This document shows, one piece after another, positions 38,558-48,602 of a DNA stretch of 64,000 nucleotides. Where the stretch lies: the NCBI RefSeq assembly GCF_003464595.1, contig NZ_QRZF01000003.1, positions 434,001 through 498,000 of the forward strand. Direction: 5' to 3'. Positions within the stretch are counted from its first letter, which is position 1. Each line of letters starts with the position of its first letter. The notes under the pieces were generated by a model. It saw only the letters and a program-made list of their open reading frames with translations. It searched no databases and had not been told where the DNA came from. The translations under genes and the position numbers were made by a program. The DNA is from Bacteroides intestinalis (GTDB lineage: Bacteria; Bacteroidota; Bacteroidia; Bacteroidales; Bacteroidaceae).

Positions 38558-41011
38558 TCATTTAGCAGTTATTCTTATTACAGTAAATGAATATTGTGGC
38601 ATTTTATAAGAGAATTTTTCTCCGATGGCAAGGTTTCCATTTACAGGTATGGCTGTTTTAGACCTTATATCACCGGTGAGTATGCTGGTTGATGCTATCG
38701 GGTTGTATCCCTGAAGTGAAGGCAGATATAAATTAGTGTTGACGCTGATAGGCAACAGATTGACCAATTTTATAATAATGTCACCTGTTTTTGATTCACG
38801 TATCACCGATTGCCCTATGCGAAGATTCACCTTGCGATCTTGTTGATCGGTATTTAGTTCAGCGGGAATATATTCGTCACCACTATTTTGCCCAAACATT
38901 CTTTGAGTATAATAGCTTGCTGTAGGGTGGACTTCAGAGTTATTGAAGTATATAAGGTCCGGATTCCAATGAATATGTCCTTCTTTAGCGAGTAAGGGAG
39001 CATAACTTGTCATACATACAATATCTCCATTTCGCTCCAGGTTGGTCATGTGGAGGGCTTCGGCAAGGGCACTCTCTAAGCTTGTTTGTGAATGGCTATA
39101 ACTGCGTGCCGCCCATTCACCGAGATAAACTTTCGACTTTGAACGATCATAGTGGTCGTAAAAGTTCTGGTTATAAATATACCATCCGGTTGGACGATAA
39201 CAGTGCTCGTCAACAATCGGTACCTGCAATTCTGTGGCGTACTTCCATCCTTCTTCGTAGTCTATTCCCTTAATATCAGGACCGGCAGTGCCTATGATAG
39301 TGATGTCAGGATAATACTCTTTTACTACATCATATATCATTTTAAATCTGATTTTAAATTCTTCAGAGATCATATCTTCATTACCCAGGCCGATATACTT
39401 CAGATTAAAGGGTGCAGGATGTCCGGCATCAGCACGTATTTTGGCCCACTTTGATGTTCGGGGATTTCCATTTGCCCATTCTATTAAATCAAGTACATCT
39501 TGTATGTACTGTGGCATTTTATCCATAGGAATTCCACCTTGTTGCCCTTCTGAAAAAAGTTCTGGTAGGTCCGATTTCATTTTACCACTTTCAATTAGAG
39601 ACTTGTGCAACAGACCGGAGTTTTGGCAACTTACACCTGCTGCAATAATAGGTAGAGGTTCTGCTCCGACATCTTCACAAAACTGGAAATATTCGAAATA
39701 ACCCAGTCCACGTGTCTGATGATAATGCCAGATATTGGGCAGATGTCGGCGTTCGTGGAGTGGTCCGACAGAGCCTTTCCAGTCATACATATTATCAAGT
39801 CCGTCACCGTGTGCAAGGCATCCACCGGGGAAACGGATAAAGCGGGGCTGAAGATCAGCTATAAGCTGTGCAAGGTCACGACGAAGCCCGTTTTTACGCC
39901 CTTTGAATGTATTCTGTGGGAAAAGAGAAATCATGTCGAGTGCATAAGTACCTGTTTGCAAAGGCATTATTTCGAGTCGGGCATCAGTATCATCAGCAGT
40001 AGCAATAAGTGTACATGTCTGCTGTTTCCAATCTTTTGCATTGAGACTGATTTTGTTTTGGGCTATGATATCTCCGTTTTTAGATACTATTCTTACTTCT
40101 GCAAATTCTTTCTTTGCGCTAGAATGAATAGAAGATACGAAAAGAGAGAAGTCATATTTTTCTCCTTTTTTCATATATATGCCGTCGAATCCTGAATTTA
40201 TGAGAGTTCCGCCAACCTGTGTCACATCAAGTACTGCATAAAACTTGTTATTAGGATGTATCGGTTTTATATCTGTAATAGTAAGTGAGGCGCCACTGCT
40301 TGTACTCCAGGCGTAATCATGTGTCCAGTTCTTTTCTCGTGCAAAACTGTCTTCACAGTATTCAAAATCTCTGTTTTGTATCAATTCGGCATAGAGTCCT
40401 CCATCGGCAGCATGACTTAAATCTTCGAAGAAGACCCCAATGAGCATGTCAGATATAGGTTTGGCTTTTGATATATCGGTTTTTATATCTACGTTGACAG
40501 GTTGGAGATTCAGAAAGCGTGCGTTGTCATGTTCGGCCCGTTCATTGTATTCCGCATTCTTAAAATCTTCATATTGGAAATGATTTATTACAGCCTGCAT
40601 TTCATTATAGCCTATTTTCACTATGGGAGAGTGCTTTGTGGCTATTTGTTTTTTCTTTTCAAAATATCTCTGCCTTTCCCATGTGATGAGATTTTCACTC
40701 TTTGCTTGAGCGTAAATCTGTCCGCTTTTGCTTATTTGCCACGTGGCAAGATATTCACCATCGGCAGTACGTTCAATGCAAGGGTTGATCATTGTCTTCC
40801 ATGATCCCCAGTCACTTCTGATCACAGTACGTCCGTCACACAACATTTCCCAGTTTTCTCCATCTGAACTCCATTTAAGTTTCATACCCGAACGTCCTGT
40901 ATTATGTGTTTCTGCAAACGGCATAATATATACGGAGTCTGGTTCCTCGGCCATTGCTGATGTCACCATAGCAGCAATGGCTATAGACACAATAATTAGT
41001 TTTGGTTTCAT
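38558..41011 (-). CDS. GH51 alpha-L-arabinofuranosidase with an N-terminal propeller-like remnant
   Basis: Encodes 817 residues with a signal (SAMAEE). The GH51 part spans about 170-817: ISDMLIGVFFEDLSHAADGG, RFIRFPGGCLAHGD, GLGNEDM (acid/base glutamate 545), VYLGEWAARSY (nucleophile glutamate 632), and a C-terminal beta-domain. Residues about 25-165 are extra: LKWSSDGENWEML, INPCIERTADGEYLATWQ, AQAKSENLITWERQRYF look like blades from a GH43/sialidase-type propeller, too few for a whole one. Family members release terminal alpha-L-arabinofuranose. It is in the middle of the triple GH43 - GH51 - GH2 unit (20-nt and 35-nt gaps). Confidence 0.9.
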   Translation of the reverse strand: MKPKLIIVSIAIAAMVTSAMAEEPDSVYIMPFAETHNTGRSGMKLKWSSDGENWEMLCDGRTVIRSDWGSWKTMINPCIERTADGEYLATWQISKSGQIYAQAKSENLITWERQRYFEKKKQIATKHSPIVKIGYNEMQAVINHFQYEDFKNAEYNERAEHDNARFLNLQPVNVDIKTDISKAKPISDMLIGVFFEDLSHAADGGLYAELIQNRDFEYCEDSFAREKNWTHDYAWSTSSGASLTITDIKPIHPNNKFYAVLDVTQVGGTLINSGFDGIYMKKGEKYDFSLFVSSIHSSAKKEFAEVRIVSKNGDIIAQNKISLNAKDWKQQTCTLIATADDTDARLEIMPLQTGTYALDMISLFPQNTFKGRKNGLRRDLAQLIADLQPRFIRFPGGCLAHGDGLDNMYDWKGSVGPLHERRHLPNIWHYHQTRGLGYFEYFQFCEDVGAEPLPIIAAGVSCQNSGLLHKSLIESGKMKSDLPELFSEGQQGGIPMDKMPQYIQDVLDLIEWANGNPRTSKWAKIRADAGHPAPFNLKYIGLGNEDMISEEFKIRFKMIYDVVKEYYPDITIIGTAGPDIKGIDYEEGWKYATELQVPIVDEHCYRPTGWYIYNQNFYDHYDRSKSKVYLGEWAARSYSHSQTSLESALAEALHMTNLERNGDIVCMTSYAPLLAKEGHIHWNPDLIYFNNSEVHPTASYYTQRMFGQNSGDEYIPAELNTDQQDRKVNLRIGQSVIRESKTGDIIIKLVNLLPISVNTNLYLPSLQGYNPIASTSILTGDIRSKTAIPVNGNLAIGEKFSYKMPQYSFTVIRITAK

Positions 41012-41031
41012 ATTATTGGGGGGGTGAATTA

Positions 41032-44000
41032 TTACAATGTAGGGGTTATTCTTTTTATCTTGCCATCCTCATCAAATTCCATTTTATCAATGCACACTTC
41101 TCTGTGGAACCCGGCTTTTCTGCCCATTGTTACGGCATCCGGAAACTTGAATCGATGGTAAACAATCCGCCATTCATCTTTACCCGGCAATTGCATAACT
41201 GAATGATGTCCGGTAGCAAAGATTCCCTGATCCGGTTTCTTGCAAAGGATAACCTGGCTTTCGGACGGCTCAATAGGTCCGACCGGAGATTTGGAACGTA
41301 CATAACGCACTTCATAATCCACACTTCTCGTGTCGTTTTTCGACCATGTGAAATAGTAATACCCATCTCTATAGAATACATGAGCGGCCTCGCTGTAATA
41401 AGTGTCGTTCTTTATCAACAACCGTGTTGTATTGGGTTTTACGGATATCATATCATCATTCAGTTCACATACAGCCATGTAATAATTTCCCCAGTACAGA
41501 TAAGTCTTGCCACTGACAGGATCGGTAAAGACATCCGGGTCTATATTCTGTCCTCTGGTCATACCCTTGGGGCGTTCTTTATCAATCAGAGGTTTTCCGG
41601 AATCTACAAAAGGTCCGGTCGGATGATCGGCGATTGCTACTCCGATTTGTTGCTCGGCTGTATAATAGTAATAATATTTGTAACTGCCGTCCTCCTGTTT
41701 CTTTTCAATGATACAGGGAGCCCATGCATTCTTTTGGGCCCATGATACATTCTTCAGATCAAGGATAACTCCTTCTTCTTTCCAGTTTAGAAGGTCATCG
41801 GAAGAAAAAGCCTTGAATAGCGTACTGCCCCAGTTCAGTATCCCGTCGGTAGTCGGATAGATATAATATTTTCCGGTTTTCTTCGAATACATCACTTCCG
41901 GATCTGCATAGAATCCCGGAAATACCGGATTTTTCTTTATGGATGCCGTAGAGACATATTTCCTTTTGTTCTGTTTCCAGTACTCCTCTAATCTTTCCAC
42001 TTCCTCTGCTGTCAAATGGATGACTGCACCATGCTTGGGCGATGTAAAGTTAGTCGTTTCCATCACCCCTTCATTGAAACGTCCCAGATTTTTAAAGTTA
42101 ACAAAGTCTGAAGTCTCGATGAAAGCGAAGTTGTGCGGATTGACGCTGTACACATCATACATCAGTACCCATTTGTCTTCTCCGATACGCTTCCAAACAT
42201 TGGGAGCTTCACAGGCTTTGGGCTCTAAATCATACCAACGGGGATCGAATGTATAATCGCCGTTAGCTATATTCGAAACCGCATGCTTTATACCTGCTTC
42301 TCCGTCATGGGCTACGTAAAATAAGTGATATTGATCACCTATTTTCGTGATGTCTCCATCAATTGCCGAAACTTTTTCGTTGGGATATTCAAATAAAGTC
42401 CGTGGCAATGTCTCAATGGTGTCGAATTCATCATTCACATATACATAGTATAGTTTATTCGGTTCGTTCCTGAAGCGCATTGTGAAATAAATCATCAGTT
42501 TTCCTTTCTTCTCGTCAAAAGTTATTTCGGGCGCCCAGGCACAACCTATTTCACTAAGTCCTGCCGACATCTGGTCGAAGCATATGTTTGTACGTTTCCA
42601 GTTTATCAGGTCCCATGACTTCATCAATACCAGTCCGCGGTTATTTCCCCAGCCGTACTTTCCGTCCCGTTCCCATTGGGTTTCCCGGTAGCCGTCCCTT
42701 TGGGCAAAGACATGTAAGTCCGTCATAGCCATGTAGAAAGCTCCATCCGGTCCACGATAAATATGTGGGTCACGAATCCCCCTTTGATAGGCAATCGTAT
42801 CTCCGGCAATTACGGGTTCACCATCATTCAAGGCGGTGAAGTTATATCCGTCATGGCTCACAGCCATATATAGACCATGTGTCTCGTCTTTATGGAAAAC
42901 CATCAGATACGCACTCATATCTTTTTCTTCCGGAATGGCATTCCTGTAGCGGAATTTCCTGAATCCCGCATTTCCTTTGCCGGCGGAAAGCAATCCGATG
43001 CGCAACGCATAGAAGCCTTTATAATTGTTATGATGCAGTTGGGAGACATCTATATTCTCGGCTAAAGTGTTCCATTCTTTACCGTCTTTGCTGACCATAA
43101 CCCGCATGATGTTTCCCTGATTTTGAATTTTGGCAAAGAAGCGTTTGCCTATCTTGTTGGGAAGTCCGAAGCTCTTTTCTGCATTTTGATGGATGGTAAA
43201 GCTTTTTCCGTCAGAGGTGATTCCGGCGTAAGCTTTTTCATTGTAATAGAGAATCAGACCGGCTGTATTTCCATTTCCTGTGTTTACCTCCACCTGTGTT
43301 TCATAATTCTTGTCTTCAACGGTAGCCAGCAGAAGGCGGGCATCGGCGGGAGTTTTTCCTTTAGCATTCATCCACAGTGTTTGCTGTTTGAATTTCAGGG
43401 ATTGGGGAGCATATTCTTTCCAGAATGTCCATTGCAGTCCGAGATCCGGCCCATTGAAATCGTCAGATAATTCTAAACCATGTTTGATTTTCTGTTTGGG
43501 AGTGATCGGGGTAGCTGTCGACTTGGTGCGATACCAGCCATCCTGTGTCCATTCAATTGGTTCGATAAGCGTGGAACGTCCCAGAGTGTGATACCCTTTT
43601 GCATACGCATGATATACAATCCACCAGTTACCGTTTACATCGTCAATCAGTGTACCGTGTCCCTTCGACCACCAGTTATCCGTTGCACTGTAAGTATGTA
43701 TCACCGGATTATAAGGAGAATTTTCCCACGGCCCTGTGACATTTTTCGAACGGGCGGAGACCACCATGTGGCTAGTTGCTGGACCTGCTGTTCCTCCTTG
43801 GGCGGAAGTCATGTAATAGTAGCCGTTCCGATAATTCAGTTTGGGCGATTCCAGACACATACATTCCGTATCCCATCCTTTTGGGTATATCCAACCCTCG
43901 TATACTTGTTTTTTTTCTCCGATGGTGCCCAATCCGTCATTTGTAAGCTGAATCACTTCTCCTTCGTTCACATATAAGTAGCGGTTTCCGTTCTCATCGA

Positions 44001-44394
44001 CAATGTGCCCTGGATCTATGCCATGTACTTTCAGGTCGGTCGGTTTGCTCCACGGACCTTTGATGTCATTGGCCCAGATCACCCAGTTGGTACCTCCTGC
44101 GGGATAATAAATGTAGTATTTCCCTTTATATTTCAACAGATCGGGAGCCATGGCAGAACCCTCGTATTCCGGCATTACCCGACATACGGGTTCCCAGTTC
44201 ATTAAATCCCGAGAGTGCCAGATCAGGAATCCCGGTGCATAATAAAAGGGTGAATGAGTCATGTAATAATCTTCCCCATCGCGCATGATGGAGGGGTCAG
44301 GATAATCGCCCGGCAAGATTGCTTTTGGATATTCCTGTGCATCCGTCCGGGTTATCAACAAGGTCAGAAAAACAAAGAATAAAAGTTGTTTCAT
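41032..44394 (-). CDS. Triple-propeller GH43 protein
   Basis: Encodes 1120 residues with a signal (RTDAQ). First GH43 propeller about 22-300 (GDYPDPSI with aspartate 33, HGIDPGH, LESPKLNYRNGYYY). A beta-sandwich follows at about 310-490 (NTAGLILYYNEKAYAGI). Second GH43-like propeller about 500-810 (GIRDPHIY, CAWAPEI, AIDGDI, CEAPNVW). Third about 835-1120 (GFYADPEVMY, NIDPDVF, YSEAAHVFYRDGYYY). Each propeller keeps candidate D, D and E residues, so all three may be active. GH43 enzymes act mainly on arabinofuranosides, xylosides or beta-1,3-galactan; which here is not known. It heads the unit with GH51 and GH2 behind regulon element 6. Confidence 0.85.
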   Translation of the reverse strand: MKQLLFFVFLTLLITRTDAQEYPKAILPGDYPDPSIMRDGEDYYMTHSPFYYAPGFLIWHSRDLMNWEPVCRVMPEYEGSAMAPDLLKYKGKYYIYYPAGGTNWVIWANDIKGPWSKPTDLKVHGIDPGHIVDENGNRYLYVNEGEVIQLTNDGLGTIGEKKQVYEGWIYPKGWDTECMCLESPKLNYRNGYYYMTSAQGGTAGPATSHMVVSARSKNVTGPWENSPYNPVIHTYSATDNWWSKGHGTLIDDVNGNWWIVYHAYAKGYHTLGRSTLIEPIEWTQDGWYRTKSTATPITPKQKIKHGLELSDDFNGPDLGLQWTFWKEYAPQSLKFKQQTLWMNAKGKTPADARLLLATVEDKNYETQVEVNTGNGNTAGLILYYNEKAYAGITSDGKSFTIHQNAEKSFGLPNKIGKRFFAKIQNQGNIMRVMVSKDGKEWNTLAENIDVSQLHHNNYKGFYALRIGLLSAGKGNAGFRKFRYRNAIPEEKDMSAYLMVFHKDETHGLYMAVSHDGYNFTALNDGEPVIAGDTIAYQRGIRDPHIYRGPDGAFYMAMTDLHVFAQRDGYRETQWERDGKYGWGNNRGLVLMKSWDLINWKRTNICFDQMSAGLSEIGCAWAPEITFDEKKGKLMIYFTMRFRNEPNKLYYVYVNDEFDTIETLPRTLFEYPNEKVSAIDGDITKIGDQYHLFYVAHDGEAGIKHAVSNIANGDYTFDPRWYDLEPKACEAPNVWKRIGEDKWVLMYDVYSVNPHNFAFIETSDFVNFKNLGRFNEGVMETTNFTSPKHGAVIHLTAEEVERLEEYWKQNKRKYVSTASIKKNPVFPGFYADPEVMYSKKTGKYYIYPTTDGILNWGSTLFKAFSSDDLLNWKEEGVILDLKNVSWAQKNAWAPCIIEKKQEDGSYKYYYYYTAEQQIGVAIADHPTGPFVDSGKPLIDKERPKGMTRGQNIDPDVFTDPVSGKTYLYWGNYYMAVCELNDDMISVKPNTTRLLIKNDTYYSEAAHVFYRDGYYYFTWSKNDTRSVDYEVRYVRSKSPVGPIEPSESQVILCKKPDQGIFATGHHSVMQLPGKDEWRIVYHRFKFPDAVTMGRKAGFHREVCIDKMEFDEDGKIKRITPTL

Positions 44395-44464
44395 GATATT
44401 TATATTTATGTTACGTTTGAATCCGGAGTTACCTTACGCTTATTTTGCGCTCCTTATTTTGTTA

Positions 44465-44491
44465 ATACGAATAAGAATAAATTGCACTCAT
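44465..44491 (-). promoter_or_regulatory. Regulon element 6 (TGAGTG-N15-CGTATT)
   Basis: Minus strand ATGAGTG, 15 nt, CGTATTAAC, ending 70 nt before the triple GH43 start codon. It is the only copy with a 15-nt spacer. Confidence 0.7.
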
Positions 44492-44571
44492 TCCAATTTG
44501 AAATTATGCCGCTATAATTCGTTTTACCTGAAGGAAAGTGTATCTTTGATACTATAAATGTGGGTAGGAGG

Positions 44572-44599
44572 ATGAGTGTTATGCTTATTTTGTTCGTAC
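44572..44599 (+). promoter_or_regulatory. Regulon element 7 (TGAGTG-N16-CGTACT), plus strand
   Basis: ATGAGTG (44572-44578), 16 nt, CGTACT (44595-44600). It faces the divergent lyase gene and is the only copy on the plus strand. It ends 28 nt before the ATG at 44628. Confidence 0.68.
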
Positions 44600-44627
44600 T
44601 ACATTGAAAACATCCATGATAAATACT

Positions 44628-47600
44628 ATGATGAAAAAGATATTATTGATAGTGGCATATAGCCTGATTGTTTTATATGTATCTGCCCAAAGCACATTGC
44701 CCGAAAGATATGTACCGTATATTGTAGATGCAATTTATACATCGGACGATCATGTTCGAACCAGTGGAAAAGGAGAATCTCTCACTTACCGGATGAAAAC
44801 GGATACCGTTCCGCAATTGTTAGTTGTGCAGTATTCCGGTGAGAATAAGCCCGGAAAAGGGGAGAATTTCTTATTTAATATATCTGTCAATGGTACCCTC
44901 TTGTATACTGAAGGGCTCAATCGTAACCGGCACGGACTATTTGAAGTGGTATATCCCATTCCGGCGGAAGCATTGAAGAACGGAAATTCTGCACTTGTCC
45001 GCTTTGAAGCGTATGATCAGTCGGCATCTATAGGCGAGATTTATGCAGTTGCCATTGTCCGCCAAAAGCTGAAAACCGGTTTATTTGCTGATAAACAGAA
45101 TTGGCAAGGGCTTACAAACGATTGGACTTGTGCTTCCGACGACACTTTTATCTATACGGAGCCTGATGGCCCCCAACATCCATATACTGACAATTCCGTG
45201 ATCGACCTGATGTCTTATTATGGTCTTGAACTTAATCTGAAGTTATCCGGCACAAACGATATACCCGTTGAAATACTTGTTTCAAGTAATGCCCTGAAGT
45301 TCGGAGAACCGGAGAAAATAGACAATCCGTTTGATACCCGTAAAATCCGGTTAACCTTACAAAATCAAAAGAATGGTGCCGGCAGATTATTTATTCCTTT
45401 TTCTGTCTTTGATACTCCGAAAGCCTCACAGAGCACTATACGGCGGATTAAATCCATTGCTGTTCGTCTTTTCGGAAAGCATGGCGGTAAAGTGAAATTA
45501 CTTTCTACCCGTCTGATAGAAGGAAACTCGGTGAAAGTAGTAGCCGACTCTTATTCCAAATCGGGAGAAGCCGGAGAAACAGTTGTCTATCCGGTATGGA
45601 TTACTAATTGTGAATCAAAATCACAAACAGTTTCTTTTTCTATCCCTAAATATGGTTGGGAAGCTTTTCCGGTTACAGTAGAACCGGCACAAATAGAGTT
45701 GGCACCGGGTGAGAAACGGAAAGTGGAATTACAGGTGGTGGTACCGCCGGGTATTCCCGCCGGAGGCCGTGAAAAGCAGGTACTACAGATTTTACCTTCT
45801 GCCAATCCTGCTGCTGTGCAGACATCAACGTTTACCACTTTGCGCAGTATGCCGCATCCGTTTACAATCCATACGATGGAAGGATGGGAAGAAGTTCGCG
45901 CGAAAGCGGAAAAATATGACTGGGCTATGGAGCGCAAAAAACGTTATGTGCAGGATGCAGAACGTTGGGGAGTGCCTTCACGTCCTCCTTATGCTGCTAA
46001 CAGTGACGGTATTCCTTATTTATGTGCGACCACTCATGAGTACGGTCTGATGAATAATGCCATTGCATGGCAGTTGACGCGTAAAACGGAATTTGCCCAT
46101 AAGGTAAAGCAATTCCTGCTGATGATCAGTGATTATCAGACCGGTTTCCCGCTAACCCGGAAAGCTTCCAACCAGGCAAGTGTACAGGAAGGGCACTTCT
46201 TTCAGCATCTGGCGCAGGCTTATGATCTGATTATGGATGCCAATATCATGAACAAACAGGAAAAGGCTCAGATAGAATATACTTTCCGGCTTTATATCGA
46301 CCAATATCTGCGCTACAAATCAACGGGCGGAGCTAACTGGGCGGTTTCCCAACTGACGGGAGTCTTTTTCTGCGCTTTAGCCATACAGGATTTCAACCTG
46401 GTGGACGAAGTGCTTTACGCACCTTCCTGCCTGATGGATAAGTTCCGCACTTATACAATGCCCGATGGATGGTGGTATGAGTGCACGGTCAGCTATAATC
46501 TTTGGGTCGCGAGCGAATATATACAAATAGGGTTGGCATTGAATCCTTTCGGATATTCCCTGCTGACGGAGAAATTCCCCGTTGATTATAACCTCACTCC
46601 AGAGTATGAGAAAGTCGGGGCCAATGAACGTGAAGAGAGCCGTAATCTTCATCATGGACACAGTTCCCGTATTCGCGGCCCCATTCACCAACCTTATGTC
46701 ACTATCAAAATGATGTCGGATGCCCTTTTGCCTTTCCTCGATTATCGGGGCTGGATATTCGGAATCAATGACGCCACTGAACGTGAAGTGGGTGGCGACA
46801 GTTTTGAGATGGCGTACTATGCTTTCCGTGATCCGCGCTATGCTGCTTTCATACGGATGTCTCCCGGGCGGAATGATTTGATCTATGGTGTACCCGAGTT
46901 GCCCGAGGTGGAGCCGGGAGATGTCCGGGGAGCTTATGCTGACAATGCAGGAGCATTAATGTTGCGTTCCACCCAGCAGGAGCCGCGCGAAAAGATACAG
47001 GCTGTTTTGAAATATGGAACACACGGTGGTTATCACGGACATTTTGATCGTACTGCCATGCTTTCACTGATGCGTTATGGGCGTAGTTTCTACAATCCGG
47101 AGATGGTGTGGTATAGCTATGCTCCTTATATGTATAATTTCTATGTACAGAGCAGTATCTCCAAAAACATGGTTACTGTTGATTTGAAGCAACAGGAAAC
47201 AGATGACAGTAAGCGTAGCCTGTTCTATACAGGTGATTTATTTCAGGCCGGTTGTGTGGAAGGAATTGCCGCATGGAGTTATCCAGCTTATGGCGGACTG
47301 CGGCACAGTATGCGTGGACCGAGGGATTTCAAAGAGAAAACAGAGTGGGAAGCCCGTTATTTCCCCGTACCCGAAAAGCATCCCGGATTCGGAGTGCTGA
47401 CAGGATTTACCGAACCTGTCTTTCAACGCAGACTGATGGTTGTGACGGACGATTATGTAGTTCTTGCAGATTATGACAAAAGTACAGAGAACAAGCAACA
47501 TCGTTTCGATCTTCTTTTCCAGATAAAAGGCTTGTTAGGATTGTCCGCCGATAAGAAAGAGTTCATTTCCCATCAGGCACAATTGGATACCGATGCCCTG

Positions 47601-48521
47601 AGTGCCGCACCGTTAGTAACTGATATCAATCAATATTCCGTAACCGGAACTCTGAAAGCCAGTTTCCTGACCAAATTCGGTCCCGAAGCTGATAACCGGG
47701 GAACACGTATGTACGGTGAGTCGGGTAATCTCTACATGGATATTTATAATGCTTGGCCTAATATCCAACGGATTGCTTATACCGGACGTGCTCCCGAAGA
47801 TCACGGAACGCAGCGCAACCTGAAGTACATGGTAGAGGGAGATGGTAAACTACTTGCCGAAGGCAGCTTCGGTGCCTGGATTCTGGGTGAAGGAAAGGTG
47901 GATGTGGATATTACGGGTATCCGGAAATTAACACTGTCTTCCGCCACTCAACATGCCAACCGCTCTAAAACTCTGTTCTGGGCAGAAGCTGTCTTGGAAA
48001 CGAAAGACGGTAAACAAATCCGTCTTGCTGATCTTCCGGTTGTCAAGAACAACGTACAGGATAATCCTTTTGGGAATACTAAAGACTATGCCGATGGTCG
48101 TATCAATATCAGTGGAGAGAACTACAGTTGGGGGCTTCCTGCCGAACCTGTGAATGCAGGTTTTGAAACGCCTGCCCAATATACCTTTGATCTGGATGGA
48201 CTTCAGGCTATCCGCCTGAAAACAGTTATCGGCGGAGATTATCCTCTGGGTGATGAGGCTGAAAGGCGTATTACTTTCGGGGTACGTATGGACGCTGCTC
48301 AGGTCCGTTATCTGACTGTCATAGAGCCCTTTGAGAAAGAGAATAGTGTACATTCTGTATTTGCTCCTTCGGCGGACGAGCTGATTGTGATACTGAAAGA
48401 CGGCAGGGAACAACGGCTTTACTTTTCAGGAATGGAAGAGGAGGGAGGTGCACCTACTGTAAGGATGGAGGAATGGAAAGAAGGGGTACTGTTGCGTAAA
48501 GAACGTACAGGCTGTAATTGA
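44628..48521 (+). CDS. Large secreted polysaccharide lyase, heparinase II/III-like fold
   Basis: Encodes 1297 residues from the ATG at 44628 (MMKKILLIVAYSLIV, signal to VSAQ). The frame opens earlier at a TTG (44604), but that lies at the expected transcription start of regulon element 7. Residues about 20-430 are beta-rich, including an NPCBM/Ig-like section; about 440-760 is an alpha-helical toroid (MNNAIAWQLTRK, GHFFQHLAQAYDLIMDA, GGANWAVSQLTGVFFC). YGTHGGYHGHFDRTAMLSLM (histidine 803, histidine 805) is the heparinase II/III-type signature, and beta-sandwich sequence follows to the end. Lyases of this fold make 4,5-unsaturated uronic ends, which GH88 in this regulon can remove. PL27 (L-rhamnose-alpha-1,4-D-glucuronate lyase) is a candidate family by size and context; not proven. 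Confidence 0.75.
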   Translation: MMKKILLIVAYSLIVLYVSAQSTLPERYVPYIVDAIYTSDDHVRTSGKGESLTYRMKTDTVPQLLVVQYSGENKPGKGENFLFNISVNGTLLYTEGLNRNRHGLFEVVYPIPAEALKNGNSALVRFEAYDQSASIGEIYAVAIVRQKLKTGLFADKQNWQGLTNDWTCASDDTFIYTEPDGPQHPYTDNSVIDLMSYYGLELNLKLSGTNDIPVEILVSSNALKFGEPEKIDNPFDTRKIRLTLQNQKNGAGRLFIPFSVFDTPKASQSTIRRIKSIAVRLFGKHGGKVKLLSTRLIEGNSVKVVADSYSKSGEAGETVVYPVWITNCESKSQTVSFSIPKYGWEAFPVTVEPAQIELAPGEKRKVELQVVVPPGIPAGGREKQVLQILPSANPAAVQTSTFTTLRSMPHPFTIHTMEGWEEVRAKAEKYDWAMERKKRYVQDAERWGVPSRPPYAANSDGIPYLCATTHEYGLMNNAIAWQLTRKTEFAHKVKQFLLMISDYQTGFPLTRKASNQASVQEGHFFQHLAQAYDLIMDANIMNKQEKAQIEYTFRLYIDQYLRYKSTGGANWAVSQLTGVFFCALAIQDFNLVDEVLYAPSCLMDKFRTYTMPDGWWYECTVSYNLWVASEYIQIGLALNPFGYSLLTEKFPVDYNLTPEYEKVGANEREESRNLHHGHSSRIRGPIHQPYVTIKMMSDALLPFLDYRGWIFGINDATEREVGGDSFEMAYYAFRDPRYAAFIRMSPGRNDLIYGVPELPEVEPGDVRGAYADNAGALMLRSTQQEPREKIQAVLKYGTHGGYHGHFDRTAMLSLMRYGRSFYNPEMVWYSYAPYMYNFYVQSSISKNMVTVDLKQQETDDSKRSLFYTGDLFQAGCVEGIAAWSYPAYGGLRHSMRGPRDFKEKTEWEARYFPVPEKHPGFGVLTGFTEPVFQRRLMVVTDDYVVLADYDKSTENKQHRFDLLFQIKGLLGLSADKKEFISHQAQLDTDALSAAPLVTDINQYSVTGTLKASFLTKFGPEADNRGTRMYGESGNLYMDIYNAWPNIQRIAYTGRAPEDHGTQRNLKYMVEGDGKLLAEGSFGAWILGEGKVDVDITGIRKLTLSSATQHANRSKTLFWAEAVLETKDGKQIRLADLPVVKNNVQDNPFGNTKDYADGRINISGENYSWGLPAEPVNAGFETPAQYTFDLDGLQAIRLKTVIGGDYPLGDEAERRITFGVRMDAAQVRYLTVIEPFEKENSVHSVFAPSADELIVILKDGREQRLYFSGMEEEGGAPTVRMEEWKEGVLLRKERTGCN

Positions 48522-48528
48522 AAAAAAA

Positions 48529-48559
48529 GAATACGGAGCTCATCGCGGGCTCCGTATTC
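48529..48559 (+). terminator. Hairpin terminator after the lyase gene
   Basis: GAATACGGAGC pairs with GCTCCGTATTC around a 9-nt loop, starting 8 nt after the stop codon. Confidence 0.8.
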
Positions 48560-48602
48560 ACGAGATGAAAAGGATTGGAAAAAACGGGTATGTATATATT
48601 GG

